Positions 1 to 11,893 of a stretch of 64,000 nt of DNA are shown here, in pieces. The translations under genes were made by a program, and so were the position numbers. Origin of the DNA: Novosphingobium sp. PC22D (lineage in GTDB: Bacteria > Pseudomonadota > Alphaproteobacteria > Sphingomonadales > Sphingomonadaceae); NCBI RefSeq assembly GCF_002556635.1, contig NZ_MWMO01000008.1:62001-126000 (forward strand), in the 5' to 3' direction. How positions within the stretch are numbered: the first letter of the stretch is position 1; every line of letters starts with the position of its first letter. The notes under the pieces were generated by a model, which made no database searches, was not told the origin of the DNA, and was given only the letters and a program-made list of their open reading frames with translations.

Positions 1-972
<972 letters not shown>

Positions 973-996
973 GCTTCTCCCTCCGGGACAGGCACG

Positions 997-1035
997 ATGG
1001 GGTGGAACCAGCGCGGTTCCGCCCCATTTTGCTTT
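997..1035 (+). terminator. Rho-independent terminator of clpA
   Basis: A 13-bp stem (997-1009 with 1015-1027, one G-U pair) closes a 5-nt loop and is followed by a T-rich tail TTTGCTTTC. It lies 24 bp after the clpA stop and ends just before the exonuclease start codon at 1037, so it separates the two transcription units. Confidence 0.85.
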
Positions 1036-1036
1036 C

Positions 1037-2041
1037 ATGTCTCGCGAATTTGGCTGGATTCGGCCCGAGCCTTGGGGAATCCACGTCGTCCCTGCCGATT
1101 GCTGGATCGATCCGGCGCGTCCCGTCGAGCGGGCGCTGGTGACCCACGGCCACGCCGACCATGCGCGCGGCGGGCACGGCGAGACCATGGCGACGGCGGA
1201 GACGCTCGCGATCATGAAACTGCGCTACGCCACCGACGACGGCGCGGTGCCGGTGGCCTACGGCGAGACGATCGCCCTACCCGGCGGCGTCGCCGCGACC
1301 TGGGTTCCCGCCGGCCACGTGCTCGGCTCGGCGCAGATCCTGCTCGAGCACGCGGGCGAGCGTATTCTCGTGACGGGCGACTTCAAGCGCCGACCCGACC
1401 CGACCTGCGCGCCCTTCGAAATAACACCGTGCGACGTGCTCGTCACCGAGGCGACATTCGGGCTGCCGGTGTTCCGCCATCCGCCGGTCGAGCACGAGAT
1501 CGCCAAGCTGACTGGTGCGCTGGCCGACAACCCCGAACGTTGCGTGCTGGTCGGCGCCTATGCGCTGGGCAAGGCGCAGCGGCTGATCGCCGAACTGCGC
1601 CGCGCGGGCCACTCGGACACGATCTATCTCCACGGCGCGATGGAGAAGATGTGCCGGCTATACGAAGAACACGGCGTCGATCTCGGCGATCTCGCGCTGG
1701 TGAGTGACGTCAAGAAGCCGAACCTTGCGGGCACGATCGTCGTATGTCCGCCCTCGGCGCTAAACGACCGCTGGAGCCGCCGCCTGCCCGAGCCGATCAC
1801 GGCGATGGCCTCGGGCTGGATGCGGGTGCGCCAGCGCGCGCGCCAGCGCATGGTCGAGCTGCCGCTGGTGATCTCCGATCACGCCGACTGGGACGAATTG
1901 ACGCGGACCGTGAGCGAGGTCGATCCGGTCGAGACCTGGATCACCCATGGCCGCGAGGAGGCGATGCTGCGCTGGTGCCAGCTCAACCAGCGCCGCGCCC
2001 GCGCGCTCGCGCTCGTCGGCTACGAGGACGAGGATGACTGA
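1037..2041 (+). CDS. Ligase-associated DNA damage response exonuclease (MBL fold, beta-CASP type)
   Basis: The 334-residue protein matches the metallo-beta-lactamase-fold exonucleases that are encoded next to a bacterial ATP-dependent DNA ligase. The metal-binding HxHxDH signature is HGHADH (37-42), and further conserved His/Asp residues occur in the C-terminal half (SDHADW). The likely role is trimming DNA ends before the neighbouring ligase seals them. The stop lies 12 bp before the ligase start, which indicates one operon. In many alphaproteobacteria this cluster also encodes a DEXH-box helicase and the endonuclease PdeM; neither is visible here. Confidence 0.92.
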   Translation: MSREFGWIRPEPWGIHVVPADCWIDPARPVERALVTHGHADHARGGHGETMATAETLAIMKLRYATDDGAVPVAYGETIALPGGVAATWVPAGHVLGSAQILLEHAGERILVTGDFKRRPDPTCAPFEITPCDVLVTEATFGLPVFRHPPVEHEIAKLTGALADNPERCVLVGAYALGKAQRLIAELRRAGHSDTIYLHGAMEKMCRLYEEHGVDLGDLALVSDVKKPNLAGTIVVCPPSALNDRWSRRLPEPITAMASGWMRVRQRARQRMVELPLVISDHADWDELTRTVSEVDPVETWITHGREEAMLRWCQLNQRRARALALVGYEDEDD

Positions 2042-2053
2042 GGGGCGCGCCTG

Positions 2054-3646
2054 ATGGAGGCCTTCGCCGCCCTGCTCGATGCGCTGGTCTATACGCGCAG
2101 CCGCAACGCCAAGCTGAAGCTGCTCGCCGACTACCTCGTGCGCACGCCCGATCCCGACCGCGGCTGGGCGCTCGCGGCGCTCACCGACGGGCTCGACTTT
2201 CCGGCGGTGAAGAGCGCGACGATCCGCAACCTGCTCACCGAACGCGTCGACCCGGTGCTCTGGTCGCTGAGCCGCGACTACGTGGGCGACAGCGCAGAGA
2301 CCGCGAGCCTGCTCTGGCCCGAGCCCGCCGAAGCCCCCTCCCCGCCGACGGTCTCCGAAGCGGTCGACGCGCTGGCGAAGATGACGCGCGCCACCGTCAT
2401 GAGCGAGTTGCCCGGGCTGCTCGACCGGCTCGATGCCGAGGGCCGCTACGCGCTGCTCAAGATGGCGACGGGGGCGATGCGCATCGGGATTTCGGCGCGG
2501 CTCGCCAAGACCGCGTTCGCGCGGGCCTTCGACGTGCCGGTCGAGGACGTCGAGGAGTACTGGCACGGCCAGCAGCCGCCCTACACGCCCCTGTTCGACT
2601 GGGCCGCGAACGGCGCCGCGCCGCCCTCGGCGGACGACATGCCGCTGTTCCGGCCCTTCATGCTCGCGCACCCGCTAGAGGACACCGTGCTCGACATGGC
2701 GGACTACGCGGCCGAGTGGAAATGGGACGGTATCCGGGTGCAGCTCGTGCGGGCCGGAGGGGAAACGCGAGTCTACTCGCGCTCGGGCGACGATATCTCG
2801 GCGACCTTTCCCGAAATGGCCGAGGCGCTCGATATCGACGCGGTGCTCGACGGCGAACTGCTGGTGCGCGGGAGCCATCAGGGGGGCGCGGCAGGCGGCG
2901 CGGCGAGCTTCAACGCGCTCCAGCAGCGGCTCGGGCGCAAGACCGTCTCGACGAAGCTGCGCGAACAGTTCCCCGCCTTCGTGCGGCTCTACGACGCGCT
3001 GATCGTCGAGGGCGAGGACTTGCGCGAGCAGCCCTGGACCGAGCGGCGCTGGCGGCTCGAGGCGCTGGTCCCCCGGCTCGATCCCGAGCGCTTCGACTTG
3101 AGCGAAGTGATCGCTGCGGAAACGTTTGAAGACTTGCGCGCGATCCGCGGCCGCGCGCGTGACGATGCGATCGAGGGGGTCATGCTCAAGCGGCGCGGCT
3201 CGCCTTACGTCGCCGGGCGCCGCGTTGGGCACTGGTACAAGTGGAAGCGTGATCCGCTTCTGATCGACTGCGTGCTGATGTATGCGCAGCGCGGCTCGGG
3301 CAAGCGCAGTTCGTTCTACTCGGACTACACCTTCGGCTGCTGGGACGGCGACCCCGCCGCCGGAGCCGAACTGCTGCCGGTGGGCAAGGCCTACTTCGGC
3401 TTCACCGACGAGGAGCTGAAATTCCTCGACCGGCACGTGCGCAATCACACGGTGAACCGCTTCGGGCCGGTGCGCGAGACCGACAAGAGCCTCGTCTTCG
3501 AGGTCGCCTTCGATTCGGTCCATGCCAGCAAGCGCCACAAGTCGGGCCTCGCGATGCGCTTCCCGAGGATCAGCCGCATCCGCACCGACAAGCCGGCGCA
3601 CGAGGCCGACCGCATCGAAGCGCTCAAGGCGATGATCCGCGACTAG
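2054..3646 (+). CDS. ATP-dependent DNA ligase, DNA-damage-response type
   Basis: The 530-residue protein is an ATP-dependent DNA ligase of the family annotated as cisplatin-damage-response or ligase-associated DNA-repair type, distinct from NAD-dependent LigA and from the LigD polymerase-ligase fusion. The adenylation motif KWDG holds the nucleotidyl-accepting lysine at residue 223. An N-terminal helical DNA-binding region of about 200 residues precedes the adenylation domain, and motifs such as EGVMLKRRGSPY and WYKWKRD lead into the OB fold. It is cotranscribed with the exonuclease upstream. It probably acts in repair, with replication ligation left to LigA encoded elsewhere. Confidence 0.93.
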   Translation: MEAFAALLDALVYTRSRNAKLKLLADYLVRTPDPDRGWALAALTDGLDFPAVKSATIRNLLTERVDPVLWSLSRDYVGDSAETASLLWPEPAEAPSPPTVSEAVDALAKMTRATVMSELPGLLDRLDAEGRYALLKMATGAMRIGISARLAKTAFARAFDVPVEDVEEYWHGQQPPYTPLFDWAANGAAPPSADDMPLFRPFMLAHPLEDTVLDMADYAAEWKWDGIRVQLVRAGGETRVYSRSGDDISATFPEMAEALDIDAVLDGELLVRGSHQGGAAGGAASFNALQQRLGRKTVSTKLREQFPAFVRLYDALIVEGEDLREQPWTERRWRLEALVPRLDPERFDLSEVIAAETFEDLRAIRGRARDDAIEGVMLKRRGSPYVAGRRVGHWYKWKRDPLLIDCVLMYAQRGSGKRSSFYSDYTFGCWDGDPAAGAELLPVGKAYFGFTDEELKFLDRHVRNHTVNRFGPVRETDKSLVFEVAFDSVHASKRHKSGLAMRFPRISRIRTDKPAHEADRIEALKAMIRD

Positions 3647-3727
3647 TTCTTGACCGCAATCAAATCGGCTGGGCTAATGCCGTCCTAGTGATCAGCCTCG
3701 CGGGAAATTCACCGGAGAGAGAGATTC

Positions 3728-4132
3728 GTGGCCACGCAGCCCAAGACCGAGACGCCCCAGACCCCCTTCGATCGCCTGGGCGGGCACGCGACGTTCCGCG
3801 CCATCTGCGAACGCTTCTACGACCTGATGGACAGCGACCCCGCCTATGCCGAACTGCGCGCGATGCACGCCGCCGATCTGGCGCCGATGCGCAAGTCGCT
3901 GCCGCTGTTCCTCGCCGGCTGGGCCGGCGGCCCGCGTGACTGGTTCGAAGCCAATCCGGGCCGCTGCATGATGAGCGTGCACAAGCCCTTCACGATCAAC
4001 CGCGCGGTGGCGGCGCAATGGGCCGAAGCGATGCAGCGCGCGATCGCCGACGTCGATCCGCAGCCCGCCGACATGGCCAGGGCGATGGGCGACGTGCTGG
4101 CCGATCTCGCGCGCGGCATGGGCCGCGACTGA
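3728..4132 (+). CDS. Group II truncated haemoglobin
   Basis: This 134-residue globin resembles group II truncated haemoglobins (trHbO). The proximal haem ligand is His85 in SVHKPF, the group-II Trp at position G8 is Trp98 in AAQWAEAM, and a Phe-Tyr pair (30-31) sits at the B helix. Such proteins bind oxygen or nitric oxide and often protect against reactive nitrogen or oxygen species. The start is GTG, supported by a purine-rich GGAGAGAGAG about 5-9 bp upstream. An 8-bp inverted repeat follows the stop codon. Confidence 0.9.
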   Translation: MATQPKTETPQTPFDRLGGHATFRAICERFYDLMDSDPAYAELRAMHAADLAPMRKSLPLFLAGWAGGPRDWFEANPGRCMMSVHKPFTINRAVAAQWAEAMQRAIADVDPQPADMARAMGDVLADLARGMGRD

Positions 4133-4150
4133 CGCGACTGAACAGTCGCG
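4133..4150. repeat. Inverted repeat after the globin gene
   Basis: CGCGACTG and its exact complement CAGTCGCG are separated by only AA. The sequence can fold as a 6-bp stem with a 6-nt loop, but no T-run follows, so it may be a weak 3' hairpin or a protein-binding dyad in the 48-bp gap before the next gene. Confidence 0.4.
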
Positions 4151-4180
4151 CGATGCCGCGCCAGCCGCTAGGCTGCGGGC

Positions 4181-4816
4181 ATGAACAGGCTCGATCCGCA
4201 ACGCCAGCTTCTGGGCATGGCGATCGCCGCACTCGCCGGCTACGTCGACGCCGTCGGCTATCTCTCGGCAGACGGCTATTTCGTTTCCTTCATGTCGGGC
4301 AACACCACGCGCATGGGCGTGGATTTCGTCTCCAGCGGAGCGCGCGCGCTTATCCCGGCGATGCTGATCGCCGGTTTCGTCGGCGGCGTGACGACGGGCA
4401 GCGTGCTCGCGGCCAGGACCGGGCGTTGGCGCAAACCGGTGATCCTGCTGTCGGTATCGGTGCTGCTCGCGCTGGGCACGCTGATCGCCTTGGCGGGGCC
4501 GCATGGTCTGGCGCTGCTCGCGCTGGTCGTCGCAATGGGCATGCTCAACACCACCCTGCGCCGCGAACAGGACCCGATAGGCCTCACCTACATGACCGGC
4601 GCGCTGGTCCGTATCGGACAGGGGCTTGCCGCAAGGCTGAGCGGACAGGACCGGGTCGACTGGCTTCCCTTCCTGCGCTTGTGGCTGACGCTCGCGGCAG
4701 GCGCCGCTCTGGGGGCTTTCACCTACCTGCGCGCCGGCAGCCTGTGTCTGATCGCGGGAAGCATCTGGGCAATCCTCGCGGCCCTTTTCGCCTCGCGGTT
4801 CGTCCGACGCGCCTGA
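4181..4816 (+). CDS. DUF1275 (YoaK-family) integral membrane protein
   Basis: The 211-residue protein is hydrophobic throughout and has the DUF1275 pattern: an N-terminal GYVDAVGYL motif, then FVSFMSGNTTR, and five to seven predicted transmembrane segments. The family is widespread in bacteria and resembles a small transporter, but no substrate is established. The ATG lies 48 bp after the globin stop on the same strand, so joint transcription is possible but not shown. Confidence 0.85.
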   Translation: MNRLDPQRQLLGMAIAALAGYVDAVGYLSADGYFVSFMSGNTTRMGVDFVSSGARALIPAMLIAGFVGGVTTGSVLAARTGRWRKPVILLSVSVLLALGTLIALAGPHGLALLALVVAMGMLNTTLRREQDPIGLTYMTGALVRIGQGLAARLSGQDRVDWLPFLRLWLTLAAGAALGAFTYLRAGSLCLIAGSIWAILAALFASRFVRRA

Positions 4817-4903
4817 GGCGGCGGCAGACGCGGCATGCCGTCTGGCGCCGCCGCGCCTTCCTCGCTAGGGACCACCCGACTGCCCGAGCAAAGGACACCC
4901 CCT

Positions 4904-5422
4904 GTGCAATACGCCGACTTCGCGTTCACGACATTCCGCAACATGCTGGCCATGACGATCCATCTCATCGCCAAGGCCGAGGAAGCGGGCAAGGGCGCCG
5001 ACCTGCTCGACGCCCGGCTCGCCGAGGACATGTTTCCACTCGCGCGCCAGATCACCATCGTCGGCTGGCAGGTCAACGACATGCTCAACCGCTGCGCGGG
5101 CACGCAATTCGCCCAGGCGGAGGACGATCCGCGGACCCTGGCCGAGGGCCGCGACTATCTCGCGTCGGTGGGCGCGCGGCTGGAGGGCATCGACGCCGGC
5201 GCCTGTGCCGCGGAAGACCAGACGATCGGTTTCGACCTGCCAATGGGCATCGGCTTCGAACTCACCGCCGGGCAGTACGTGCGCGACTGGGCGATCCCGC
5301 AGTTCTACTTCCACGTGATGACCATCTACGCGATCCTGCGCAGCCAGGGCGTCGATCTCGGCAAGCGCGACTACGTGCCCTATATGATGCAGTACCTGAA
5401 GCCGGGATCTACGCTCGGCTGA
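4904..5422 (+). CDS. DUF1993 family protein
   Basis: The 172-residue product matches DUF1993, a four-helix-bundle family distantly related to DinB-like metal-binding proteins. Characteristic segments are MTIHLIAKAEE near the N-terminus and a long C-terminal helix ending YVPYMMQYL. I chose the GTG at 4904 because AAAGGA lies about 9 bp upstream and homologous proteins start with the first helix; an in-frame ATG at 4835 would add 23 low-complexity residues. The 3' end overlaps the convergent DUF167 gene by 14 bp. Function is unknown. Confidence 0.82.
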   Translation: MQYADFAFTTFRNMLAMTIHLIAKAEEAGKGADLLDARLAEDMFPLARQITIVGWQVNDMLNRCAGTQFAQAEDDPRTLAEGRDYLASVGARLEGIDAGACAAEDQTIGFDLPMGIGFELTAGQYVRDWAIPQFYFHVMTIYAILRSQGVDLGKRDYVPYMMQYLKPGSTLG

Positions 5423-5693
5423 GCCGGAACTGCTTGTCGCGCGAAGTTGCGCCGCGCAACAATTCGAGCCTTGACGGGGCGACGCCAAGGCCGGTTGCGA
5501 GCAGACCGCGCACCGCCTCGTTGGCCTTGCCGCCTTCGGGCTTGGCGCGGACCTTGGCGAGCACCTTGTCCCCGGCGATCTCGAGCGCTTCGCTGCGCGC
5601 ACCGGGGGTGACGCGCACGCTGATCACGCCCGCTTCGTCGACATGAGCGGCAAGCGCCTCGGCATCGGGAAGCGGGATGCGCGGCCGCGCCAT
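5409..5693 (-). CDS. DUF167 (YggU-family) protein
   Basis: The 94-residue protein belongs to the DUF167/YggU family of small alpha-beta proteins of unknown function. The conserved core is VRVTPGARS (27-35), then VRAKPEGGKANEAV (48-61), with a final LLRGATSRDKQ. The start codon overlaps the stop of the upstream carbonic-anhydrase gene (TGATG), so translation is probably coupled. Its end overlaps the convergent DUF1993 gene. Confidence 0.87.
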   Translation of the reverse strand: MARPRIPLPDAEALAAHVDEAGVISVRVTPGARSEALEIAGDKVLAKVRAKPEGGKANEAVRGLLATGLGVAPSRLELLRGATSRDKQFRLSRA

Positions 5694-6256
5694 CAGGCTC
5701 CGGCGCCGAGCGCGCCGGCGTGGCGCTTCCCGTTTTCGACGTAGCCCGCCACGCCGGCCCGATGCGCCGCCTTCTCGTCTTCGGACAAGTCGCGCGCGAA
5801 CTTCGCCGGGCGGCCCATCCACATCTGGCCGGCGCCGATCGTCTTGCCGGGCGTGAGCATCGCCCCGGCCGCGAGCATGCCGTCCGATTCGATCGTGCAG
5901 CCGTCCATCACCACCGTGCCGAGCCCGACGAAGGCGCGGTTCGCGAGGGTGCAGCCGTGGACCATCGCCATGTGTCCGATCAGCACGTCCTCGCCGATCA
6001 GGGTGGGATAGCCGTCGGGCCGTCCCGGCTTCGGGCTGTCGCAATGGACGACGCTGCCGTCCTGGATGTTGGTGCGCGCGCCGATCACGATCCGGTTCAC
6101 GTCCGCGCGGATCACGCAGTTGTACCAGATGCTGACGTCGGGCCCGATCTCGACGTCGCCGACGATCCGGCAGCCGGGGGCGATGAAGGCGGTGGGATCG
6201 ATCCTCGGCGTCTTGCCGTTGATCGCTGCGATGGTGATGTCGGTGCGGTCGGTCAT
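5693..6256 (-). CDS. Gamma-class carbonic anhydrase family protein
   Basis: The 187-residue protein is a left-handed beta-helix of hexapeptide repeats. The three histidines that bind zinc in gamma-carbonic anhydrases are present at 71 (VVHCDS), 95 and 100 (IGHMAMVHG). Enzymes of this type may hydrate CO2, although many bacterial members (YrdA, CaiE and PaaY-like) have no proven activity. It shares a TGATG junction with the DUF167 gene, and its start codon overlaps the end of the large membrane protein gene upstream by 4 bp, so three leftward genes appear translationally coupled. Confidence 0.9.
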   Translation of the reverse strand: MTDRTDITIAAINGKTPRIDPTAFIAPGCRIVGDVEIGPDVSIWYNCVIRADVNRIVIGARTNIQDGSVVHCDSPKPGRPDGYPTLIGEDVLIGHMAMVHGCTLANRAFVGLGTVVMDGCTIESDGMLAAGAMLTPGKTIGAGQMWMGRPAKFARDLSEDEKAAHRAGVAGYVENGKRHAGALGAGA

Positions 6257-8477
6257 GGTTTCCCCAATAGCTTGTCCCAGCGGATATAAGGCAGGATCGA
6301 TGCGTGATCATCGGTCCAGACGCGGTCCGCCGGCGGTGCGAGCCGGTCCCATCGCGCGTCTTCGCGCATCGCGGCAAGCGCGGCGAGGCGCGAAGCGTCG
6401 CGCGAGACGGCGATCCAGGAAGACGGCGTTTGCAACAGCCGGTCGTAAGGATTGTTGTTGCGGATGCGCGCCTCGACGCCCTCGGCCCTGGCGATGGCCG
6501 ATACCACGGGTTCGAGGTCGATGTAGCGGTTCGAAATGTGCAGCAACAGGATGCCGTCGGGCGCGAGCGCGCGCAAATAGACTTCGATCGCGTCCTGCGT
6601 CACCAGATGGAGCGGAATGGCGTCCGAGCTGAACGCGTCGATGACGAGCACGTCGAAGCTGCCGGGCTTCACGCCCTCAAGCTCGAGCCGCGCGTCGCCG
6701 ATCACCACGTTCGCACGCGGGGTGCATTGCGAGAGGTAGGTGAAGGTGCCGTTGCGCGAGAATTCGAGCACAGTGCGGTCGATCTCGAAGAAGGTCCAGC
6801 GCGCTTCGGGTCCGGCAAGGCAGGCGAGCGTGCCGGTGCCGAGCCCGACGACACCGACGCGCGCTCTCGGCCCGTAGAATCGCGGCACCGCATCGAGCAC
6901 GATTTCCGCCCCCGAGCCGGGGCCGTAATAACTGCCGACGTCGCGCGAGTGCGCCGGGTCGGTCGACTGCTGGCCGTGAAGCGTGGTGCCGTGGACGAGC
7001 AGCCGCAGCCGGTGCTCGGGGTATTCACGCACGGTATAGACGCCAAAATAGCTGCGCGTGCGCTGGCCCGCGAGGCTCGTCTCGATCGTGCGCACGCCGC
7101 CTTGCGCGACCATCATCGCCACCAGCACCGCGACGAAGGCCCAGCGCCAGGGCACCAGCATCAGTCCCACGCCGGTGAGCACCACCGTCAAGAACACCCG
7201 GTAGATCACCTGCCCGTCCTCGACCGCGGCGTCGAGCAGCAGCCAGGTCAGGAACGCGGCGAGCAGCAGGAGCGAGCCGAGCGCGATGCGCGCCATGGCC
7301 GGTTCCATGTCGTCGAGGCCGCGCCAGTCGAGCCTGGCCGGCTGCGGCAGCAGCAGCGCGGCCATCACCACGAGCAGCGGATGCTCCCAGACCCAGTCGA
7401 ACACCACCGGCGCGACCAGGGCGGTGAAAGCCCCGCCGAGTGCGCCCCCCACCGACATCACGAAGTAGAACAAGGTCAGATGCGCGGGGTCGGGGCGGCA
7501 ATCGTAGAGCCGCGTGTGCAGCGCGACCGCGATCGCGAAGAGCAGCAGGCAGCTTTCCGCCGCGATCGTGAGCGTGCCCGTGTTGCTCGAAAGCATCGCG
7601 AAACTTCCGGCGAACAGGACGATCGCCGGCGCGGCGAAGGTCAGCGCGTGGGCGAGACCGCGCCGCTGGGCGAAGGCGACGACGAAGCTCAGCAGGTAGA
7701 GGCCGAGCGGGATCACCCAGAGCAGCGGCATCGCGAAGATATCGGTGGTCAGGTGCGTCGTCGTCGACAGCATCAGCCCCGAAGGCACCGCCGAAAGCGC
7801 CAGCCAGAGCGCGACACGCCGCCAGCCGACCGGCTCGCCCGAGGAGTCGGCCTCGGCGACGAAGGGGACGTCGGGCCGGCCTCGCCAGCGCCGCGACGAC
7901 CAGCCGGCCAGCGCCACGAGCACGATCAGGAGGGCATAGCCCAGGCTCCAGGCGAAGCTCTGCGCATGCAGCGAGAGCAGCGGCTCGGCGACGAGCGGAT
8001 AGGCGATGAGGCCGATGAAGCTGCCGATGTTCGAAGCGGCATAGAGCGACCAGGGCTCGCCCGCATGGGGATTGGCCGCGAACCAGCGCTGCATCAGCGG
8101 CGCCTGCGCCGAGACGGCGAAGAACACCGGGCCGACGGTGAGCACCAGCAGCAGCGGCACCCACAGCACTTCCCATCCCGCCTCGGGCGAAGCGAGCGGA
8201 TAGAGCGCGATCGGCAGGACCGTCGCCGAGATCAGCAGGACGAGCAGGTGCAGCGCGGCCTGTCGGCGCACCGCCATGCGCGAGAGCCAGTGCGCATAGG
8301 CGTATCCGGCGAGCAGCAGCGCCTGATAGACCACCATCGCGCTGTTCCAGACGTTCGGCGCGCCGCCCAGCCGGGGCAACGCCATGCGCGCGACCATCGG
8401 CTGGACGAGGAACAGGAGGAAGCTGCCGACGAGGATCGTCGCGACGAACAGGGCGCGGCGCTGCGAGATCGGGATGA

Positions 8478-8496
<19 letters not shown>
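6253..8496 (-). CDS. Multi-spanning membrane protein with a C-terminal spermidine-synthase-like domain
   Basis: The 747-residue protein has about 450 mostly hydrophobic N-terminal residues with more than ten predicted membrane spans (beginning ALFVATILVGSFLLFLVQPM). A C-terminal cytosolic domain resembles spermidine synthase, with the SAM-site motif GLGTGTLACLAG, then FEIDRTVLEFSR and VIDAFSSDAIPLHLV. NCBI-style annotation of this architecture is fused MFS/spermidine synthase; the substrate is unknown and classical polyamine synthesis is not proven. The ATG at 8496 lies 19 bp inside the preceding acetyltransferase gene; reading further upstream would only enter an antisense-like frame. Confidence 0.85.
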
Positions 8497-10057
<1,561 letters not shown>

Positions 10058-10079
10058 CTACCCGCGCGGCACCGCCGGT

Positions 10080-11729
10080 TCAGTCCTTCATCGCCACCGA
10101 AGTTGTGGACGCGGCCGCGGCAACCACCGCGCGCTGCGGCGACAGCCGGTCGATCTCGCGGGCCGGCGCGTGCGGTTGCTCGGCGGCGGGCGCCATGTCC
10201 GCGAGCGCGGCGCCGGGTTCGACCGCCATCAGCGCGGCGAGGCGCCGCTTGAACGCGGCCAGTTCGTTGCCGTCGATTCGCGGCTGCGAGACGAAGCGGA
10301 TCGTCAAGGGATCGACCTTGCGATTGCCCTTGTAGGCCTCGAAGTGGAGGTGCGGACCGGTCGAAAGCCCGGTCGAGCCGACATAGCCGATCACTTGTCC
10401 GGCGCGCACCGTGCTCCCGGACTTCACCGCGATGCGGCTCATGTGCGCATAGCCGGTGGCGAGGTGCCCGCCGTGCTCGATCTTGACGTAGTTGCCGTGT
10501 CCGCCGTGCCGCCCCGAATAGGACACGCGGCCGTCGGCAACGGCATAGATCGGCGTGCCGTAGCGCGCGCCGTAGTCCACGCCCGAATGCATCCGGCGAT
10601 AGCCCAGGATGGGATGACGCCGCATGCCGAAGCGCGAGGTGACGCGGCCGGAAACCGGCTGCCCCGGGGCCCGGCTGTAGGTACGGCCGACGCCCGAGGC
10701 CTCGAACATCTCGCCGTCCTTGCCCCAGCGCACGAGCTGCAGCTTGGGTTTGCCGTCGCGCTCGATCCCGGCGTAGAGCAGCTCGCCCACCTGCCGTTCG
10801 CCCTTGGCCGAGCGCCTGTAGGCGACGATCAGGTCGAAATCGTCATCCGCGCGGATGTCGCTTTCGAGGCTCAGGTGCCGGTCGATCGCGCGCAGGTAGT
10901 CCTGGATGCCGGCGATCGGCGCACCGCCGTTGCGGGCCGCGCGATAGAGGCTCGAGCCGACCTTCCCGCGAATCCGCAAGGGCGTCGCGTCGACAGCGAT
11001 CGGATGGCGTACGAGCGCGAGGCCGCTCTCGCCGCGTTCGATCGAAAGGTCGAGATCGAAGCGGGCGCGGAAAGCCATCGATTCGAGCGCGCGGGGCAGA
11101 CCCGGTCCTGGGCGCCGGCCAAGCGTGATGTCGAAGCGCGTTCCCGGCGTGATGTCGCCGGTCTCCATCGTCGCGCTCACGAGCTGGAGCACCCGGCTGC
11201 TGTCGCCCCCGCTCAGACCGGCGCGTTCGAGCATGCCGCCGAGACTGTCGCCACGGCCCAGGGTCGAGACGAGCTCGATAGAGGGCCGCTCGGGCGCGCT
11301 CCTGAGCGGCGTGACGAGACTGGTCGCGCCCATCCGGCGGCCGCTGTCGGCGCCGAGCGCGAGCGGCATGATCATCTGGCTGCGGAATTCGTCGCGTACG
11401 CGGTCGTCGACCGGCATCGACGTGGCGGCTTCCACCGCCGAGACGTCGGGCCAGAAGGCCAGCGCGACCGCGCCGAGGCCGACCAGCGTGCCGAGACCCC
11501 GGAACCAGCGCGCGCTGCCTATGTCCTGCGCGAGATCGGGCGCGAGGTCGATGCGATGGCACCAGCCTTCAAGCCGGTCCCGGAACCGCGTGACCGCATC
11601 GCGCCTCTTCGACGTTTCACCTTTAGGTAGATCTACGTGGTCTTGGCCAGGACCACCCCCGGAGGCGGCGCACGGCTCGTCGGCGATGGTGTAATCGCGC
11701 TGCGCATGACTTTGCGGTGACCTGTGCAA
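10080..11729 (-). CDS. M23 family metallopeptidase (cell-wall endopeptidase), membrane anchored
   Basis: The C-terminal domain is a LytM/M23 zinc peptidase. The metal motif HxxxD is in MHSGVDYGARYGTP, and HLHFE is encoded at 10338-10352. An N-terminal hydrophobic segment (FRGLGTLVGLGAVALAFW) should anchor it in the inner membrane, and a middle region with GDSLGGMLERAGL resembles the OapA/LysM-like part of DipM/MepM-type enzymes that cut peptidoglycan cross-links. The start is uncertain: no ATG fits the N-terminus, and the TTG at 11729 preceded by AGAGGG is the best candidate, giving 549 residues. It is divergent from the helicase gene. Confidence 0.85.
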   Translation of the reverse strand: MHRSPQSHAQRDYTIADEPCAASGGGPGQDHVDLPKGETSKRRDAVTRFRDRLEGWCHRIDLAPDLAQDIGSARWFRGLGTLVGLGAVALAFWPDVSAVEAATSMPVDDRVRDEFRSQMIMPLALGADSGRRMGATSLVTPLRSAPERPSIELVSTLGRGDSLGGMLERAGLSGGDSSRVLQLVSATMETGDITPGTRFDITLGRRPGPGLPRALESMAFRARFDLDLSIERGESGLALVRHPIAVDATPLRIRGKVGSSLYRAARNGGAPIAGIQDYLRAIDRHLSLESDIRADDDFDLIVAYRRSAKGERQVGELLYAGIERDGKPKLQLVRWGKDGEMFEASGVGRTYSRAPGQPVSGRVTSRFGMRRHPILGYRRMHSGVDYGARYGTPIYAVADGRVSYSGRHGGHGNYVKIEHGGHLATGYAHMSRIAVKSGSTVRAGQVIGYVGSTGLSTGPHLHFEAYKGNRKVDPLTIRFVSQPRIDGNELAAFKRRLAALMAVEPGAALADMAPAAEQPHAPAREIDRLSPQRAVVAAAASTTSVAMKD

Positions 11730-11893
11730 AAGTCCGACCCTCTTGGTCCTTTTGGACGCCCACCCCGGACGCTTCGACAATTTCCCCTGCCTTATCAAGG
11801 TTAACCGAGTTATAACGCTGTGGAGTATTCTGTGTCGGCGCGGCGAACCGCCTCTTGCTAGCGGCGAAAGGCAATGCCACATTCCCCGGCGAG

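Noticed and set aside
2054..3646. A LigD-type NHEJ system
   Set aside because: There is no polymerase or phosphoesterase domain in the ligase and no ku gene beside it; the partner is an MBL exonuclease.
4816..4855. A GC-rich imperfect hairpin after the DUF1275 gene
   Set aside because: Arms pair with bulges and no T-run follows, so it is not a reliable terminator.
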